From Periweissella beninensis (GTDB lineage Bacteria > Bacillota > Bacilli > Lactobacillales > Lactobacillaceae), in the NCBI RefSeq assembly GCF_016908275.1, contig NZ_JAFBDN010000011.1:1-45548 (forward strand): 45,548 bases of DNA, read 5' to 3'. The translations under genes were made by a program, and so were the position numbers. Under the pieces are notes generated by a model that saw only the letters and a program-made list of their open reading frames with translations, searched no databases and was not told the DNA's origin. Of the stretch, positions 20,995 through 29,946 are shown in pieces. The stretch's first letter is position 1, and every line of letters begins with the position of its first letter.

Positions 20995-21624
20995 TTAATT
21001 TAAAATAGCTTTAGTAAGGGCCATTAATTTGCCACGATCTGCAAATTCTTGATCTAACATTTCAGGTAACACATGATCAATTATATAGTTAACACTTGGC
21101 ATATCGGCAAATGCTAACATCGTTTCTAAACTTTCTTTATATATCTCAATAAACACTGGTTCTGGATTTCCCTTTTGAATTTCTCCAAATGCTTCATATA
21201 ATAAATCCAGTTTATCAGCCACAGATAAGATTCGGCCTTCTAGGCTATCATCTTTTCCCTCAATTAATCGTCTTTTATAACGTTGTGCTAATTCATCTGG
21301 AATTTCATTTTCAATAAAATTTTCAGTTAATGAGGCTTCAACATCAGCCAACATCATTCTTAGATTATGGGTTGCATACTTAACCGGTGTCTTGATATCA
21401 CCAATAAAACGTTCTGTGTAATCATGATTTAATGCCTTTTCATATAACTTTTGCCAATTCACTTCATTCCCGTTAATGTCCTCAATATCACCTAGGAATT
21501 GAGCAGCTTGAGTTACTTTCCAAGAATGAGCAGCTACACTGTGCCCCTGGTATTTAAAATATCCCGGTGCACGGACAACCATCTCCAATTCACTCAGTCC
21601 TTGTAAATATTCATGCATCCCCAT
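20995..21624 (-). CDS. HD-domain phosphohydrolase (YfbR-like)
   Basis: Metal-dependent phosphohydrolase of the HD superfamily, COG1896-like; relatives act on deoxyribonucleoside 5'-monophosphates, but the substrate here is inferred. Visible metal ligands are His33 (AAHSWKV), His67-Asp68 (NHDYTE) and Asp137 (ADKLD). The start giving 209 residues is 7 bases after GGAGG; the frame extends 12 codons upstream through the ribosome binding site itself. It has its own promoter and lies between trxB and uvrB as an apparent single gene. Confidence 0.85.
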   Translation of the reverse strand: MGMHEYLQGLSELEMVVRAPGYFKYQGHSVAAHSWKVTQAAQFLGDIEDINGNEVNWQKLYEKALNHDYTERFIGDIKTPVKYATHNLRMMLADVEASLTENFIENEIPDELAQRYKRRLIEGKDDSLEGRILSVADKLDLLYEAFGEIQKGNPEPVFIEIYKESLETMLAFADMPSVNYIIDHVLPEMLDQEFADRGKLMALTKAILN

Positions 21625-21650
21625 TATTATGCCTCCAAATTGTTTTATAT

Positions 21651-21679
21651 ATCCTATCAAATTGCTTACTGATATGCAA
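21651..21679 (-). promoter_or_regulatory. Promoter of the HD-domain gene
   Basis: Minus-strand -35 TTGCAT (21674-21679), 17-base spacer, -10 TAGGAT (21651-21656), ending 26 bases before the chosen ATG. Confidence 0.6.
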
Positions 21680-21742
21680 GGAGCTAGACTAAATATCCTG
21701 ATAAATAGCCTTACCGAACACGCTGGTACACCCTTAACCTAA

Positions 21743-21797
21743 ATATAAATAGACTGAGGCACCAATGCATGACACATTTACCTCAGTCTATTTATAT
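21743..21797 (-). terminator. Terminator after trxB
   Basis: A 17-bp perfect stem (21743-21759 with 21781-21797) around a 21-base loop, with AT-rich arms and a short T-rich stretch on either strand. It follows trxB by about 50 bases; the T tract is weak, so efficiency is uncertain. Confidence 0.65.
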
Positions 21798-21850
21798 ATT
21801 ATTTTTCACCTAATGACTAGTGATTACTACACCCATTACGACTTATATCA

Positions 21851-22780
21851 TTAATCAGCTAATTTTTGTAAATATTGATAGACGCTTTGCCCAGCAATTG
21901 CGCCATCACCTACTGCAGTTGTTACTTGCCGTAATTCTTTTTGGCGCACGTCACCAATTGCAAAAATACCTGGTACAGTAGTTGCCATATTATTATCAGT
22001 TATAATCCACCCACCAGCATTAGTTATCGCTAAATTACTAAATGGCTCTGTAATTGGATTAATTCCAACATAGACAAATACGCCTTGCGCATCAATGATA
22101 CTACTTTCATTAGTTTGATTATTAATCACTTTAACACCAGAAACTTTTTTATCATCACCTAAAATTTCTTGTACCTCAGTAAACCATTTGAATTCCATCT
22201 TTGGATTTGCAAACGCACGTTGTTGTAAAATTTGTTGTGCTTTCAGTTGATCACGCCGATGTAACACTGTCACCTTATCAGCTAAACCAGCTAAATACAT
22301 TCCCTCTTCCACAGCTGAGTCACCACCACCAACGACTACGACATGCTTATTACGGAAAAAAGCACCATCGCACACTGCACAGTAGGAAACACCACGGCCA
22401 CCATATGTTTCCTCGCCTTGAACCCCTAGTTTCTTATACTGAGAACCAGTTGCAATCACCACACTGTTCGTTACATAGCTACCCATATCAGTGATCACCG
22501 TTTTTTCTTGACCATGATCTTCAATTTTTTCAACTGTTCCAAAAGCATATTCGGCCCCAAATTGGGTTGCACTTTTATACATTTTCTCTGATAAATCAGG
22601 GCCCATTACTGACTCAAAGCCTGGATAATTTTCAATTTCAGCAGTATTATTCATTTGACCACCATAGACCCCACGATCAAGCATTAATACAGACAAATTT
22701 GAACGTGATAAATAAAGTGCCGCGGTCATTCCACCAGGGCCAGCACCAATTACAATTACATCATATTTTTTATCAGTCAT
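21851..22780 (-). CDS. trxB: Thioredoxin-disulfide reductase
   Basis: NADPH-dependent flavoprotein that keeps thioredoxin reduced. The FAD-binding site is GAGPGG (12-17), the redox centre CAVC (Cys134, Cys137), the NADPH site VVGGGDSAVEEG, and the C-terminal FAD motif is FAIGDVR. At 309 residues it is of normal low-molecular-weight TrxB length. AAGGAG precedes the ATG. It lies downstream of galU, whose own terminator is at 22855-22890. Confidence 0.97.
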   Translation of the reverse strand: MTDKKYDVIVIGAGPGGMTAALYLSRSNLSVLMLDRGVYGGQMNNTAEIENYPGFESVMGPDLSEKMYKSATQFGAEYAFGTVEKIEDHGQEKTVITDMGSYVTNSVVIATGSQYKKLGVQGEETYGGRGVSYCAVCDGAFFRNKHVVVVGGGDSAVEEGMYLAGLADKVTVLHRRDQLKAQQILQQRAFANPKMEFKWFTEVQEILGDDKKVSGVKVINNQTNESSIIDAQGVFVYVGINPITEPFSNLAITNAGGWIITDNNMATTVPGIFAIGDVRQKELRQVTTAVGDGAIAGQSVYQYLQKLAD

Positions 22781-22854
22781 TTTTTACTCCTTCGTTAACT
22801 ACTACTATTAGCAAATACTACTATATTTTTGTTAGTAAGTCACGTGATTAATTT

Positions 22855-22890
22855 AAAAAATAGAGGATACGTTTATTAATACACACCCTC
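22855..22890 (-). terminator. Terminator after galU
   Basis: A 10-bp stem on the minus strand (22863-22872 with 22881-22890, three G-U pairs) followed by T-rich sequence. It lies 20 bases past the galU stop. Confidence 0.7.
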
Positions 22891-22911
22891 CATTCATTTT
22901 ATGACTAAAGA

Positions 22912-23784
22912 TTATAAATCTTTTGCAATTTTCTTAATATAAGCTTTTAATTCTGCACCTGTTTCCGGATGTTCAAGGCCGAATTCAATTGAGGTCTCAA
23001 GGAAACCAATTTTTGAACCAATATCATAACGACGGCCTTTAAATTCATGGGCATAAACATGCTGACGCTTATTTAAGCTATCAATTGCGTCAGTTAATTG
23101 AATTTCGCCACCTTTACCTGGCTTAGTGTTTTCCAACTCTTCAAAAATTTCTGGCGTTAATAGATAACGACCAATAATTGCTAAGTCAGAAGGGGCATTT
23201 TCGGGATTTGGTTTTTCCACAAACTGCTGTACTTGATATAAATCTTCACCAACTTTTTCCATTGGATCAATAACCCCATATTTTTGTGTATCATTATGAG
23301 GTACTTTAACTACTGCCAAAGTTGATTCACCGGTTTTTTTGTATTGATCGATAAGTTGTTGTGTCAAAGGGACATTATCCCGAGTCATATCATCCCCTAA
23401 TAGGACAACAAATGGCTCATCACCCACAAAAGCTTTAGCTTGCAAGACCGCATCCCCTAATCCCCGTGGCTTAGATTGACGAATAAAATATAAATTGATA
23501 TCAGTGGTTTCTTGAACCATTTTCAATTTTTCCATCTTACCATCGGCTTCTAGCGCCATTTCTAACTCTGGGTTTGAATCAAAATGGTCTTCAATTGAGC
23601 GTTTCGACTTACCATCAACAATTAAAATATCCTCAATACCCGCTGCTCGAGCCTCCTCAACAATAAATTGAATCGTTGGCTTATCAACAATTGGTAACAT
23701 TTCTTTGGCTAGTGCCTTTGTAGCAGGTAAGAACCGTGTCCCTAAACCTGCGGCTGGAATAACTGCTTTTTTTACTGGTTTCAT
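22912..23784 (-). CDS. galU: UTP-glucose-1-phosphate uridylyltransferase
   Basis: Makes UDP-glucose for glycolipids, teichoic acid decoration, exopolysaccharide and the Leloir pathway. The N-terminal nucleotide-binding signature is [19 protein letters not shown] (11-29), followed by the family motifs VEEARAAGI and [10 protein letters not shown] and a late [10 protein letters not shown]. Length 290 is typical. AAGGAG is about 11 bases upstream of the ATG. It stands 119 bases from gpsA, with a 16-base palindrome in between, so it probably has its own promoter. Confidence 0.97.
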   Translation of the reverse strand: MKPVKKAVIPAAGLGTRFLPATKALAKEMLPIVDKPTIQFIVEEARAAGIEDILIVDGKSKRSIEDHFDSNPELEMALEADGKMEKLKMVQETTDINLYFIRQSKPRGLGDAVLQAKAFVGDEPFVVLLGDDMTRDNVPLTQQLIDQYKKTGESTLAVVKVPHNDTQKYGVIDPMEKVGEDLYQVQQFVEKPNPENAPSDLAIIGRYLLTPEIFEELENTKPGKGGEIQLTDAIDSLNKRQHVYAHEFKGRRYDIGSKIGFLETSIEFGLEHPETGAELKAYIKKIAKDL

Positions 23785-23824
23785 AAAACTTAATACTCCT
23801 TATTAGCTTACTATCTAACTATAG

Positions 23825-23840
23825 TAAATTACGTAATTTA
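23825..23840. promoter_or_regulatory. Palindromic operator candidate upstream of galU
   Basis: TAAATTACGTAATTTA, a perfect 16-base palindrome directly upstream of a possible minus-strand -10 (TATAGT, 23818-23823). The regulator is unknown and the -35 is poor. Confidence 0.35.
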
Positions 23841-23903
23841 AACATATATTAGCTTACTTAATTTTACCATTTTATCAATAATAATTTATTATTAAATTAG
23901 CAT

Positions 23904-24914
23904 TTAGTCAATTTCACTAGTTGATTCTCGCTCCATTAGATTCTCAATGGCATTTTTAATATCTTTATGCTCATAAAGTACTTGGTAAATAGCATTCGTA
24001 ATTGGCATATCAACATGACGTTCTTGGGCTAACTCTTTGGCTGCTTTAGTGGTCGAAACACCTTCAATCACCATTCCCATGTCTTTTTCGACTTCAGCTA
24101 AAGTTTTACCCTGACCTAATTGATAGCCGGCACGCCAATTACGTGAATTTTTAGAAGTACCAGTTACAATTAAATCACCTACACCTGATAGGCCAATAAA
24201 TGTCAATGGATTAGCACCAAATGCTAATCCTAAGCGACTAATCTCTGCTAAGCCTCGCGTCATCAAAGCCGCTTTCGCATTATCTCCATATCCTAAACTA
24301 ACAAGTGCACCGGCACCAATTGCGATAATGTTTTTTAAAGCGCCACCCATTTCAGTTCCAATAATATCATCATTCGTATAGACACGGAAATTTTTATTTG
24401 AGAATGCTTGTTGCACTATTTTAGCAGCAGTAACATCTTTACTTGCAATTGTTACCAAGGTCAAATCATGCTTAATTACATCCTCTGCATGTGATGGTCC
24501 TGATAGGACCGCTAAAGCGCTATAATTTATTTGTGCCACTTCTTCCGCTAACATTTCTGAAACACGCTTATATGTTTTAGGTTCTAATCCCTTAGTGGCG
24601 TGTACTAAAATTACCTTGTTTTCATTCGCTAACGCATCATTTAACTGCTTAGCAACGTCACGTACCGCTTTAGTTGGGACAACACTCAAGACAATTTCAA
24701 CTTCATGCACGGCAGTGGCCATGTCAGCATACGCAACTAGATTAGTTGCCAAATGTGCAGCTTTTAAATAGTGTTCGTTGGTATGCTTTTCATTAATTTC
24801 GTTAACTTGTTCCATCTTGTGTGACCAGAGTCGAACATCATTACCATTTTCGGCTAACACATTTGCTAACGCGGTACCCCATGAACCAGCACCCAAAACT
24901 GCAATTTTTTTCAT
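23904..24914 (-). CDS. gpsA: Glycerol-3-phosphate dehydrogenase [NAD(P)+]
   Basis: Reduces dihydroxyacetone phosphate to sn-glycerol-3-phosphate for phospholipid and teichoic acid synthesis. The dinucleotide fold is GAGSWGTALA near residue 8; the active-site segment EMGGALKNIIAIGAG carries the catalytic Lys. Length 336 is normal. Two consecutive ATGs follow GGAG; the second is chosen for better spacing (6 bases rather than 3). It begins 13 bases after the lgt stop, in an operon with lgt and hprK, as in other lactobacilli. Confidence 0.97.
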   Translation of the reverse strand: MKKIAVLGAGSWGTALANVLAENGNDVRLWSHKMEQVNEINEKHTNEHYLKAAHLATNLVAYADMATAVHEVEIVLSVVPTKAVRDVAKQLNDALANENKVILVHATKGLEPKTYKRVSEMLAEEVAQINYSALAVLSGPSHAEDVIKHDLTLVTIASKDVTAAKIVQQAFSNKNFRVYTNDDIIGTEMGGALKNIIAIGAGALVSLGYGDNAKAALMTRGLAEISRLGLAFGANPLTFIGLSGVGDLIVTGTSKNSRNWRAGYQLGQGKTLAEVEKDMGMVIEGVSTTKAAKELAQERHVDMPITNAIYQVLYEHKDIKNAIENLMERESTSEID

Positions 24915-24927
24915 CATTTTCTCCTTA

Positions 24928-25761
24928 TTATATATTACCTAATATATTATGGCCATCTAAATACCATCGATTTTGCGGCTGCCGTTTTCGTCGCATGAAC
25001 CACCAAACCAAACTGCCAATAAATAAAATTACTGATAACATCTGTGAAACTCTAATATCACCAGCAATCATTAAACTATCGGTACGCATACCTTCAATAA
25101 AGAAGCGCCCAAAAGCATACCACATTACATACAAAAAGAATATTTCTCCTTGCTTAAACCAATGTTTTTGGTGACGTACTAACATAATAATAATAAATCC
25201 ACTAACATCCCATATTGATTCCCATAAATATGTTGGCATACGGTAATAACCATCAATCAACATTTGTTGCACAATAAAGTCAGGCAAGTGTAAATTAACC
25301 AAAAATTGATGCGAAACAATTTTACCATAAGCCTCTTGATTCATAAAATTACCCCACCGACCAATTCCTTGTGACAAAATAATCGTTGGTGTGATAATAT
25401 CTAAAAATAACCACGTATTAATCATCTTATGCCTTGTTAAGATAATAATGACTGCTAAACCACCTAAAAGGCCACCATAAATTGCAATTCCACCATCCCA
25501 TATTGCTGGAATTTGACTTAAATGATTTTTGTAATATGTCCATTCAAAAATAACGTAATAAGCCCTAGCGGTTAGTAATGCAATTGGCATTGCCCACAAA
25601 ACAGCATCATAGATGTCGTCAACCTCTAACCCTCGGCGTTTAGCTTCCTTTGATGCTAAAAACACCGCAAGAATGACCGCACTAGCAATAATAACGCCAT
25701 ACCAGTGAACCTTAATTGAGCCCAATTTTAATGCAATTGGGTTTAATGCTAAAACATCCAT
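24928..25761 (-). CDS. lgt: Prolipoprotein diacylglyceryl transferase
   Basis: Integral membrane enzyme that attaches diacylglycerol to the lipobox cysteine of prolipoproteins, for example the PstS at 42668-43567. The family signature GRWGNFMNQEAYG is present, along with an early HWYG motif, about seven membrane helices and a C-terminal positively charged tail. At 277 residues it is normal. AGGA lies 8 bases before the ATG, and the gene follows hprK by 24 bases. Confidence 0.97.
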   Translation of the reverse strand: MDVLALNPIALKLGSIKVHWYGVIIASAVILAVFLASKEAKRRGLEVDDIYDAVLWAMPIALLTARAYYVIFEWTYYKNHLSQIPAIWDGGIAIYGGLLGGLAVIIILTRHKMINTWLFLDIITPTIILSQGIGRWGNFMNQEAYGKIVSHQFLVNLHLPDFIVQQMLIDGYYRMPTYLWESIWDVSGFIIIMLVRHQKHWFKQGEIFFLYVMWYAFGRFFIEGMRTDSLMIAGDIRVSQMLSVILFIGSLVWWFMRRKRQPQNRWYLDGHNILGNI

Positions 25762-25785
25762 GCCGTTAATCCTACTTTTCTTCTA

Positions 25786-26730
25786 TCATTTTTTTCCACT
25801 ATTGTTACTATTGTCCGCAATCAAATTATTTAAATTATTATCAAAAATTTTCATGGCATCATATCCCATTGACTTAGCTCTAAAATTCATAGCCGCCGCT
25901 TCAATAATAATCGCTAAGTTACGACCAGTTCTAACAGGAATTGCAAATCTTGGAATATCAACTCCAAAAATACTTAAAATATCACCACCATTCCCTAGCC
26001 GATCAAATTTTGCTTCCGGTGTCCAAGTTTCTAAATGTAAATTCATTGAAATGGTTGCATGTGAACGCACAGCACCTGCACCATATAAATTCATCACATC
26101 AATAATACCCACTCCTCTAATTTCCATCAAATGATTTAAAATTGCAGGTGCCTCACCAACTAAGCGTTCTTCATCCTGTTGATAAACATCAACGCGATCA
26201 TCCGCAACTAACCGATGACCTCGTCGCACTAATTCTAATGCCGTTTCCGATTTACCAACGCCCGAATCACCGGTAATAAGCACACCTAAACCATAAATAT
26301 CAATTAATACTCCATGTACTGATTGTCGTTCCGCTAACTTGCCACCAAGGAAATAAGTCATATTAGCTAAAATTCGTGATGAAGTTAGTTTAGTTCCTAA
26401 AATGGGGATTTGAGCTTCTTTTGCGGCTTGCACAAATTCGTCTGGCACCACTAGCCCAGTTGATACAACAAATGCTGGTGTTTCGTTACCTGACATTTTA
26501 CGAGCCACCATCAAAAGTTCGTCATGACTCATCCTTTTTGAAAATGATATTTCCGTAATCCCCAATAATTGGACCCGGTTTGGTGCATAATAATTAAAAT
26601 ACCCTGTCATTTCTAAACCAGGTCTTGAAATATCACCGGTTGTAATTGGTCGGTCTAGATATTCTTTCCCTGTAATTACTTCTAATCTAGTATTTTCAAC
26701 TAGATCTCGAACTTTAACTGATTTAACCAT
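25786..26730 (-). CDS. hprK: HPr kinase/phosphorylase
   Basis: Phosphorylates Ser46 of HPr, the central signal for carbon catabolite control in low-GC Gram-positives. P-loop GDSGVGKS (154-161) follows the conserved His near 139; DDRVDV and the family signature MEIRGVGIIDVMNLYGAG are present. Length 314 is typical. It sits between a YvlD-like gene and lgt; the order with lgt and gpsA is well conserved. The ribosome binding site is AGGA six bases before the ATG. Confidence 0.98.
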   Translation of the reverse strand: MVKSVKVRDLVENTRLEVITGKEYLDRPITTGDISRPGLEMTGYFNYYAPNRVQLLGITEISFSKRMSHDELLMVARKMSGNETPAFVVSTGLVVPDEFVQAAKEAQIPILGTKLTSSRILANMTYFLGGKLAERQSVHGVLIDIYGLGVLITGDSGVGKSETALELVRRGHRLVADDRVDVYQQDEERLVGEAPAILNHLMEIRGVGIIDVMNLYGAGAVRSHATISMNLHLETWTPEAKFDRLGNGGDILSIFGVDIPRFAIPVRTGRNLAIIIEAAAMNFRAKSMGYDAMKIFDNNLNNLIADNSNNSGKK

Positions 26731-26738
26731 TCCTTTTC

Positions 26739-27098
26739 CTAATCCTTTCGAATAATATAATTCGAAACCACTGCATTAATTAATGATAATAAAACTGCAA
26801 TTAGCATCGTTGCTCCAAAACTTGAAAATGAAAATGACTCTTTACCGATGAAACTTGAAGTTAGACTTAACAAAAAGGCATTAATTACAACGCTAAAAAT
26901 CCCTAAAGTCATAATCGTAATTGGTAATGATATAACGACTAAAATTGGTTTTAAAACCGCATTTAAAATGGCTAGTACTATTGCTGCAAAAATTGCGGTC
27001 CCAATATTAGCAACATAAAATATTTGCATATTTTGCATCAACCCCGCAATGGCAATAAAACTAATGGTGTTAATAACTATACGTTGTAAAAATGTCAT
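26739..27098 (-). CDS. Phage-holin-4_2-like membrane protein (YvlD family)
   Basis: A 119-residue protein with four predicted membrane segments and the PF04020-type sequence around ILNAVLKPILVVISLPITIM. Despite the family name these are chromosomal proteins, not phage lysis proteins; B. subtilis YvlD sits in a cell-envelope stress operon next to a PspC-domain protein (YvlC), and the same pair occurs here. It starts 3 bases after the PspC-domain gene and ends 8 bases before hprK. The function is not established. Confidence 0.85.
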   Translation of the reverse strand: MTFLQRIVINTISFIAIAGLMQNMQIFYVANIGTAIFAAIVLAILNAVLKPILVVISLPITIMTLGIFSVVINAFLLSLTSSFIGKESFSFSSFGATMLIAVLLSLINAVVSNYIIRKD

Positions 27099-27101
27099 AA
27101 A

Positions 27102-27470
27102 TTATTTATTTCCCTTTTCCTTTTCTTCATCAACTTCAACCGCATTAATAATTTTACGCTTATTTTTATTCGTCGTATCATCATGCGTATTCTGTGAATA
27201 GTCATCTTGCACATGCCTAAATTCATTAAACATTTGGAAGATCCTAGTTTTTTTAGTTTGTGCTGCTGGCATAATCACTGCTAGTAAAATATATATACCT
27301 ATCCATAAACTAACATTAATTGCTAGTATTTTATTTAAAACAATTGCGACAATTATATACCCAATTCTTAATATATTAGCATTAATTTGATAGTATTCAG
27401 CAATGCCCCCAAATACACCAAAAATAACTTTATTTGCTGATTTTTTTAATTTTTTGGATTGTTGTTTCAT
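27102..27470 (-). CDS. PspC-domain membrane protein
   Basis: A 122-residue protein with an N-terminal PspC domain: basic start, GVFGGIAEYYQINANILRI, then hydrophobic segments (about residues 36-66). A charged C-terminal tail contains many Lys, Asp and Glu. PspC-like proteins respond to envelope stress. It is the first gene of the PspC-YvlD-hprK-lgt-gpsA cluster; AGAGG lies about 12 bases before the ATG. A promoter is likely in 27471-27596, but no convincing hexamers were found. Confidence 0.85.
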   Translation of the reverse strand: MKQQSKKLKKSANKVIFGVFGGIAEYYQINANILRIGYIIVAIVLNKILAINVSLWIGIYILLAVIMPAAQTKKTRIFQMFNEFRHVQDDYSQNTHDDTTNKNKRKIINAVEVDEEKEKGNK

Positions 27471-27596
27471 GCTTAATTAAATTACCTCTCAATATTTTAA
27501 TTTATCGTCATACTTACTTAAGTTTACCGTATCTGACTCAATTTTAAAACTAAAGTAAATGTTAAATTATCAAAGTAGCCCTTATACTAGGATACT

Positions 27597-27629
27597 AAAA
27601 AAGTGGTTAATTACCAAATCAACCACTTT
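27597..27629 (-). terminator. Terminator of the pst-phoU operon
   Basis: A 9-bp stem (27600-27608 with 27621-27629) followed by six T on the minus strand, 14 bases past the phoU stop. Confidence 0.9.
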
Positions 27630-27642
27630 GTCTTTAATTTAC

Positions 27643-28317
27643 TTAAATGAATGATGATGAACCAGAATTTAAATCAACAATTTTACCTGTCCTTTTATAA
27701 ACAATCCATTCTGCAATATTTGTTACATAATCTGAAATTCGCTTTAAATGCCCCGCTACCATCAAATAATCAGTTCCAGAAGTTGCTAATTTTGCATCAT
27801 CTTCAATTTGAGTAATAACATCATTTCTAACTTGATGGGCCATATCAGTTACTGCTTGATTTTGCTTAGCAATTTCACTAGCTCCTTGGGCGTCGTCTTT
27901 AACGTACACACTAAGAATTTCTTTAACCATTGTCTTACTTAGCTCACCCATTTGAGCGATATTTTTTTCAATTGACGCTGAACGTTTTGTTCCCTTCACC
28001 CGAATTGTTGCTTCTGCCATATCCCGTGCATGATCCCCCATCCGTTCTAATTCAGAAACTGCTTTTAAAACCGTCACTATTTCTCTTAAATCAATCGTAA
28101 CTGGTTGATATAGCGCAATCATTTCAAATGTTTTCTTTTCAAGTACCACTTCCCGTTGGTTAATTTGGGAATCATTATCGATAATTTCTTGGGCAGTCTG
28201 ACGATCATGATTAATAAATGAAGTTACCGCTTTACCGATAGTCTCACTAACCAACATCCCCATTTCGGTGAACGAAGCATCTAAGTCTGCTAATTCTTCA
28301 TCAAATAGTCTACGCAT
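27643..28317 (-). CDS. phoU: Phosphate uptake regulator PhoU
   Basis: Cytoplasmic regulator linking the Pst transporter to the PhoR kinase. It is 224 residues, all alpha-helical, with the duplicated PhoU repeats; the metal-binding type motif is around ELERMGDHARDMAEA in the first repeat and KRISDYVTNIAEWIVY in the second. AAAGGAA precedes the ATG. It is the last gene of the operon, 12 bases after the second pstB. Confidence 0.96.
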   Translation of the reverse strand: MRRLFDEELADLDASFTEMGMLVSETIGKAVTSFINHDRQTAQEIIDNDSQINQREVVLEKKTFEMIALYQPVTIDLREIVTVLKAVSELERMGDHARDMAEATIRVKGTKRSASIEKNIAQMGELSKTMVKEILSVYVKDDAQGASEIAKQNQAVTDMAHQVRNDVITQIEDDAKLATSGTDYLMVAGHLKRISDYVTNIAEWIVYKRTGKIVDLNSGSSSFI

Positions 28318-28329
28318 ATTTTTTCCTTT

Positions 28330-29088
28330 CTAACCAAATCTACCTGAAATATAATCTTGTGTTGCTTGTTCTTTGGGCTCCGTAAACAACTCCTTGGTCG
28401 GACTAATTTCAATTAAGTTACCATCCATAAAAAATGCCGTCCGATCAGAGATTCTTGATGCTTGTGACATATTATGTGTCACAATAATTATTGTATAATC
28501 ATTACGAATATTCATCAATGTTTCTTCAATTTTATGTGATGATACCGGATCTAAAGCACTAGTTGGCTCATCAAGTAACAAAATATCTGGTGATACTGCT
28601 AACGTTCGCGCAATCGAGACACGTTGCTGTTGGCCGCCTGAAAGTGATAATGCGCTTTTATTTAAAACATCTTTCACCTCATCCCAGACAGCTGCTTGTT
28701 TCAAAGCTTTTTCAACTTTTTCATCAATAACTGCTTTATTTTTTTCACCGGCTATCCTTAAACCAAAGGCCACATTATCATACACTGAAAATGGAAAAGG
28801 ATTGGGTTGTTGAAACACCATGCCGATTTCTTTACGTAAAGCAACCGTATCGGTTGTTGGTGCATATATATTTTTACCTTTAAACATAAAATTACCAGTA
28901 ACCGTCACGCCATCAGTTAAATCATGCATTCGATTAATTGCCCGAATATAAGTTGATTTTCCTGAACCCGATGGACCAATTAGGGCAGTAATGCCTTTTT
29001 CTGGAAAACTTAGATTAATATCATGCAGTGCTTCTTTGTCACCATAGTATAACTTAACATTTTCAGTGGTTAAAATTGAACTTGTCAT
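28330..29088 (-). CDS. pstB: Phosphate ABC transporter ATP-binding protein (second copy)
   Basis: ATPase of the PstSCAB phosphate importer. Walker A is GPSGSGKST, the ABC signature [15 protein letters not shown] and Walker [13 protein letters not shown]. Length 252. It lies 18 bases after the other pstB; tandem pstB genes of unequal sequence are common in lactobacilli and streptococci. GGAGGAGGT lies about 10 bases before the ATG. Confidence 0.97.
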   Translation of the reverse strand: MTSSILTTENVKLYYGDKEALHDINLSFPEKGITALIGPSGSGKSTYIRAINRMHDLTDGVTVTGNFMFKGKNIYAPTTDTVALRKEIGMVFQQPNPFPFSVYDNVAFGLRIAGEKNKAVIDEKVEKALKQAAVWDEVKDVLNKSALSLSGGQQQRVSIARTLAVSPDILLLDEPTSALDPVSSHKIEETLMNIRNDYTIIIVTHNMSQASRISDRTAFFMDGNLIEISPTKELFTEPKEQATQDYISGRFG

Positions 29089-29106
29089 TTAAATTAAGAC
29101 CTCCTC

Positions 29107-29922
29107 CTAACCAAAATTTCCGGAAATATAATCATTGGTAATTGCAACTTTAGGTCGTGTAAAAATTTTCCGTGTCTCATCATACTCAAGCACTTTTCCC
29201 ATATGGAAAAAAGCCGTGTAATCTGAAATTCTAGCAGCTTGTTGCATATTATGAGTAACAATAATAATCGTATATTTTTCTTTTAGCTCTAATAATGTAT
29301 CTTCAATTTGTGATGTTGATATTGGATCAAGGGCACTTGCTGGTTCATCTAACAATAAAATATCTGGTTTCATGGCGATTGCCCGTGCAATTACTAACCG
29401 TTGTTGTTGCCCACCAGATAATGCTAGGGCACTTTTTCCTAAATCATCCTTAACTTGATCCCACAACGCCGCTTGCCGTAATGAACTTTCAACAATTGCA
29501 TCCAATTGTTCTTTATCTTTCATCCCTCGTTGCTTAAGAGCAAAGGTGATATTATCGCGAATTGATTTGGCAAAAGGATTTGGACGTTGAAATACCATTC
29601 CAATATGTCGGCGCATCTCATAGACATCAACAGCACGAGAATTAATATCAAGGCCCCGATACATAATCTCACCTTTAACCGTTGCTACATTATCATTCAT
29701 TCGATTCAATGATCTTAAAAAGGTTGATTTACCTGAACCTGAAGCGCCGATTAATGAGGTAATTTTATATCTTTCAAATTGTAAATCACCTTCACTCAAT
29801 GCTTCATTATTACCATAAAAAACATGTAAATTTTTTGTTGCTAAAGCGATTTCACTAGCTTCGCCAAATTGATAAATATTTCTAGTAGGTTTTTCAGTAT
29901 TTAACGGCGTATTTTGAGCCAT
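29107..29922 (-). CDS. pstB: Phosphate ABC transporter ATP-binding protein (first copy)
   Basis: ATPase of the PstSCAB importer. Walker A is GASGSGKST, the signature [15 protein letters not shown] and Walker B ILLLDEPASALD. It has a 30-residue polar N-terminal extension relative to the downstream copy (271 against 252 residues). AAAGGAAA precedes the ATG. Two different PstB proteins may form a heterodimer or serve alternative complexes; the sequence does not decide. Confidence 0.97.
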   Translation of the reverse strand: MAQNTPLNTEKPTRNIYQFGEASEIALATKNLHVFYGNNEALSEGDLQFERYKITSLIGASGSGKSTFLRSLNRMNDNVATVKGEIMYRGLDINSRAVDVYEMRRHIGMVFQRPNPFAKSIRDNITFALKQRGMKDKEQLDAIVESSLRQAALWDQVKDDLGKSALALSGGQQQRLVIARAIAMKPDILLLDEPASALDPISTSQIEDTLLELKEKYTIIIVTHNMQQAARISDYTAFFHMGKVLEYDETRKIFTRPKVAITNDYISGNFG

Positions 29923-29946
29923 ATTTAAGTTTCCTTTCCTTTAGTT

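Noticed and set aside
26739-27098. The holin-family protein as a sign of a prophage
   Set aside because: This family (YvlD type) is chromosomal, sits in a housekeeping operon, and no other phage gene is nearby.
28330-29922. Two adjacent pstB genes as a recent tandem duplication
   Set aside because: The proteins differ widely outside the ABC motifs, and paired pstB genes are common in this group, so this is an old arrangement.
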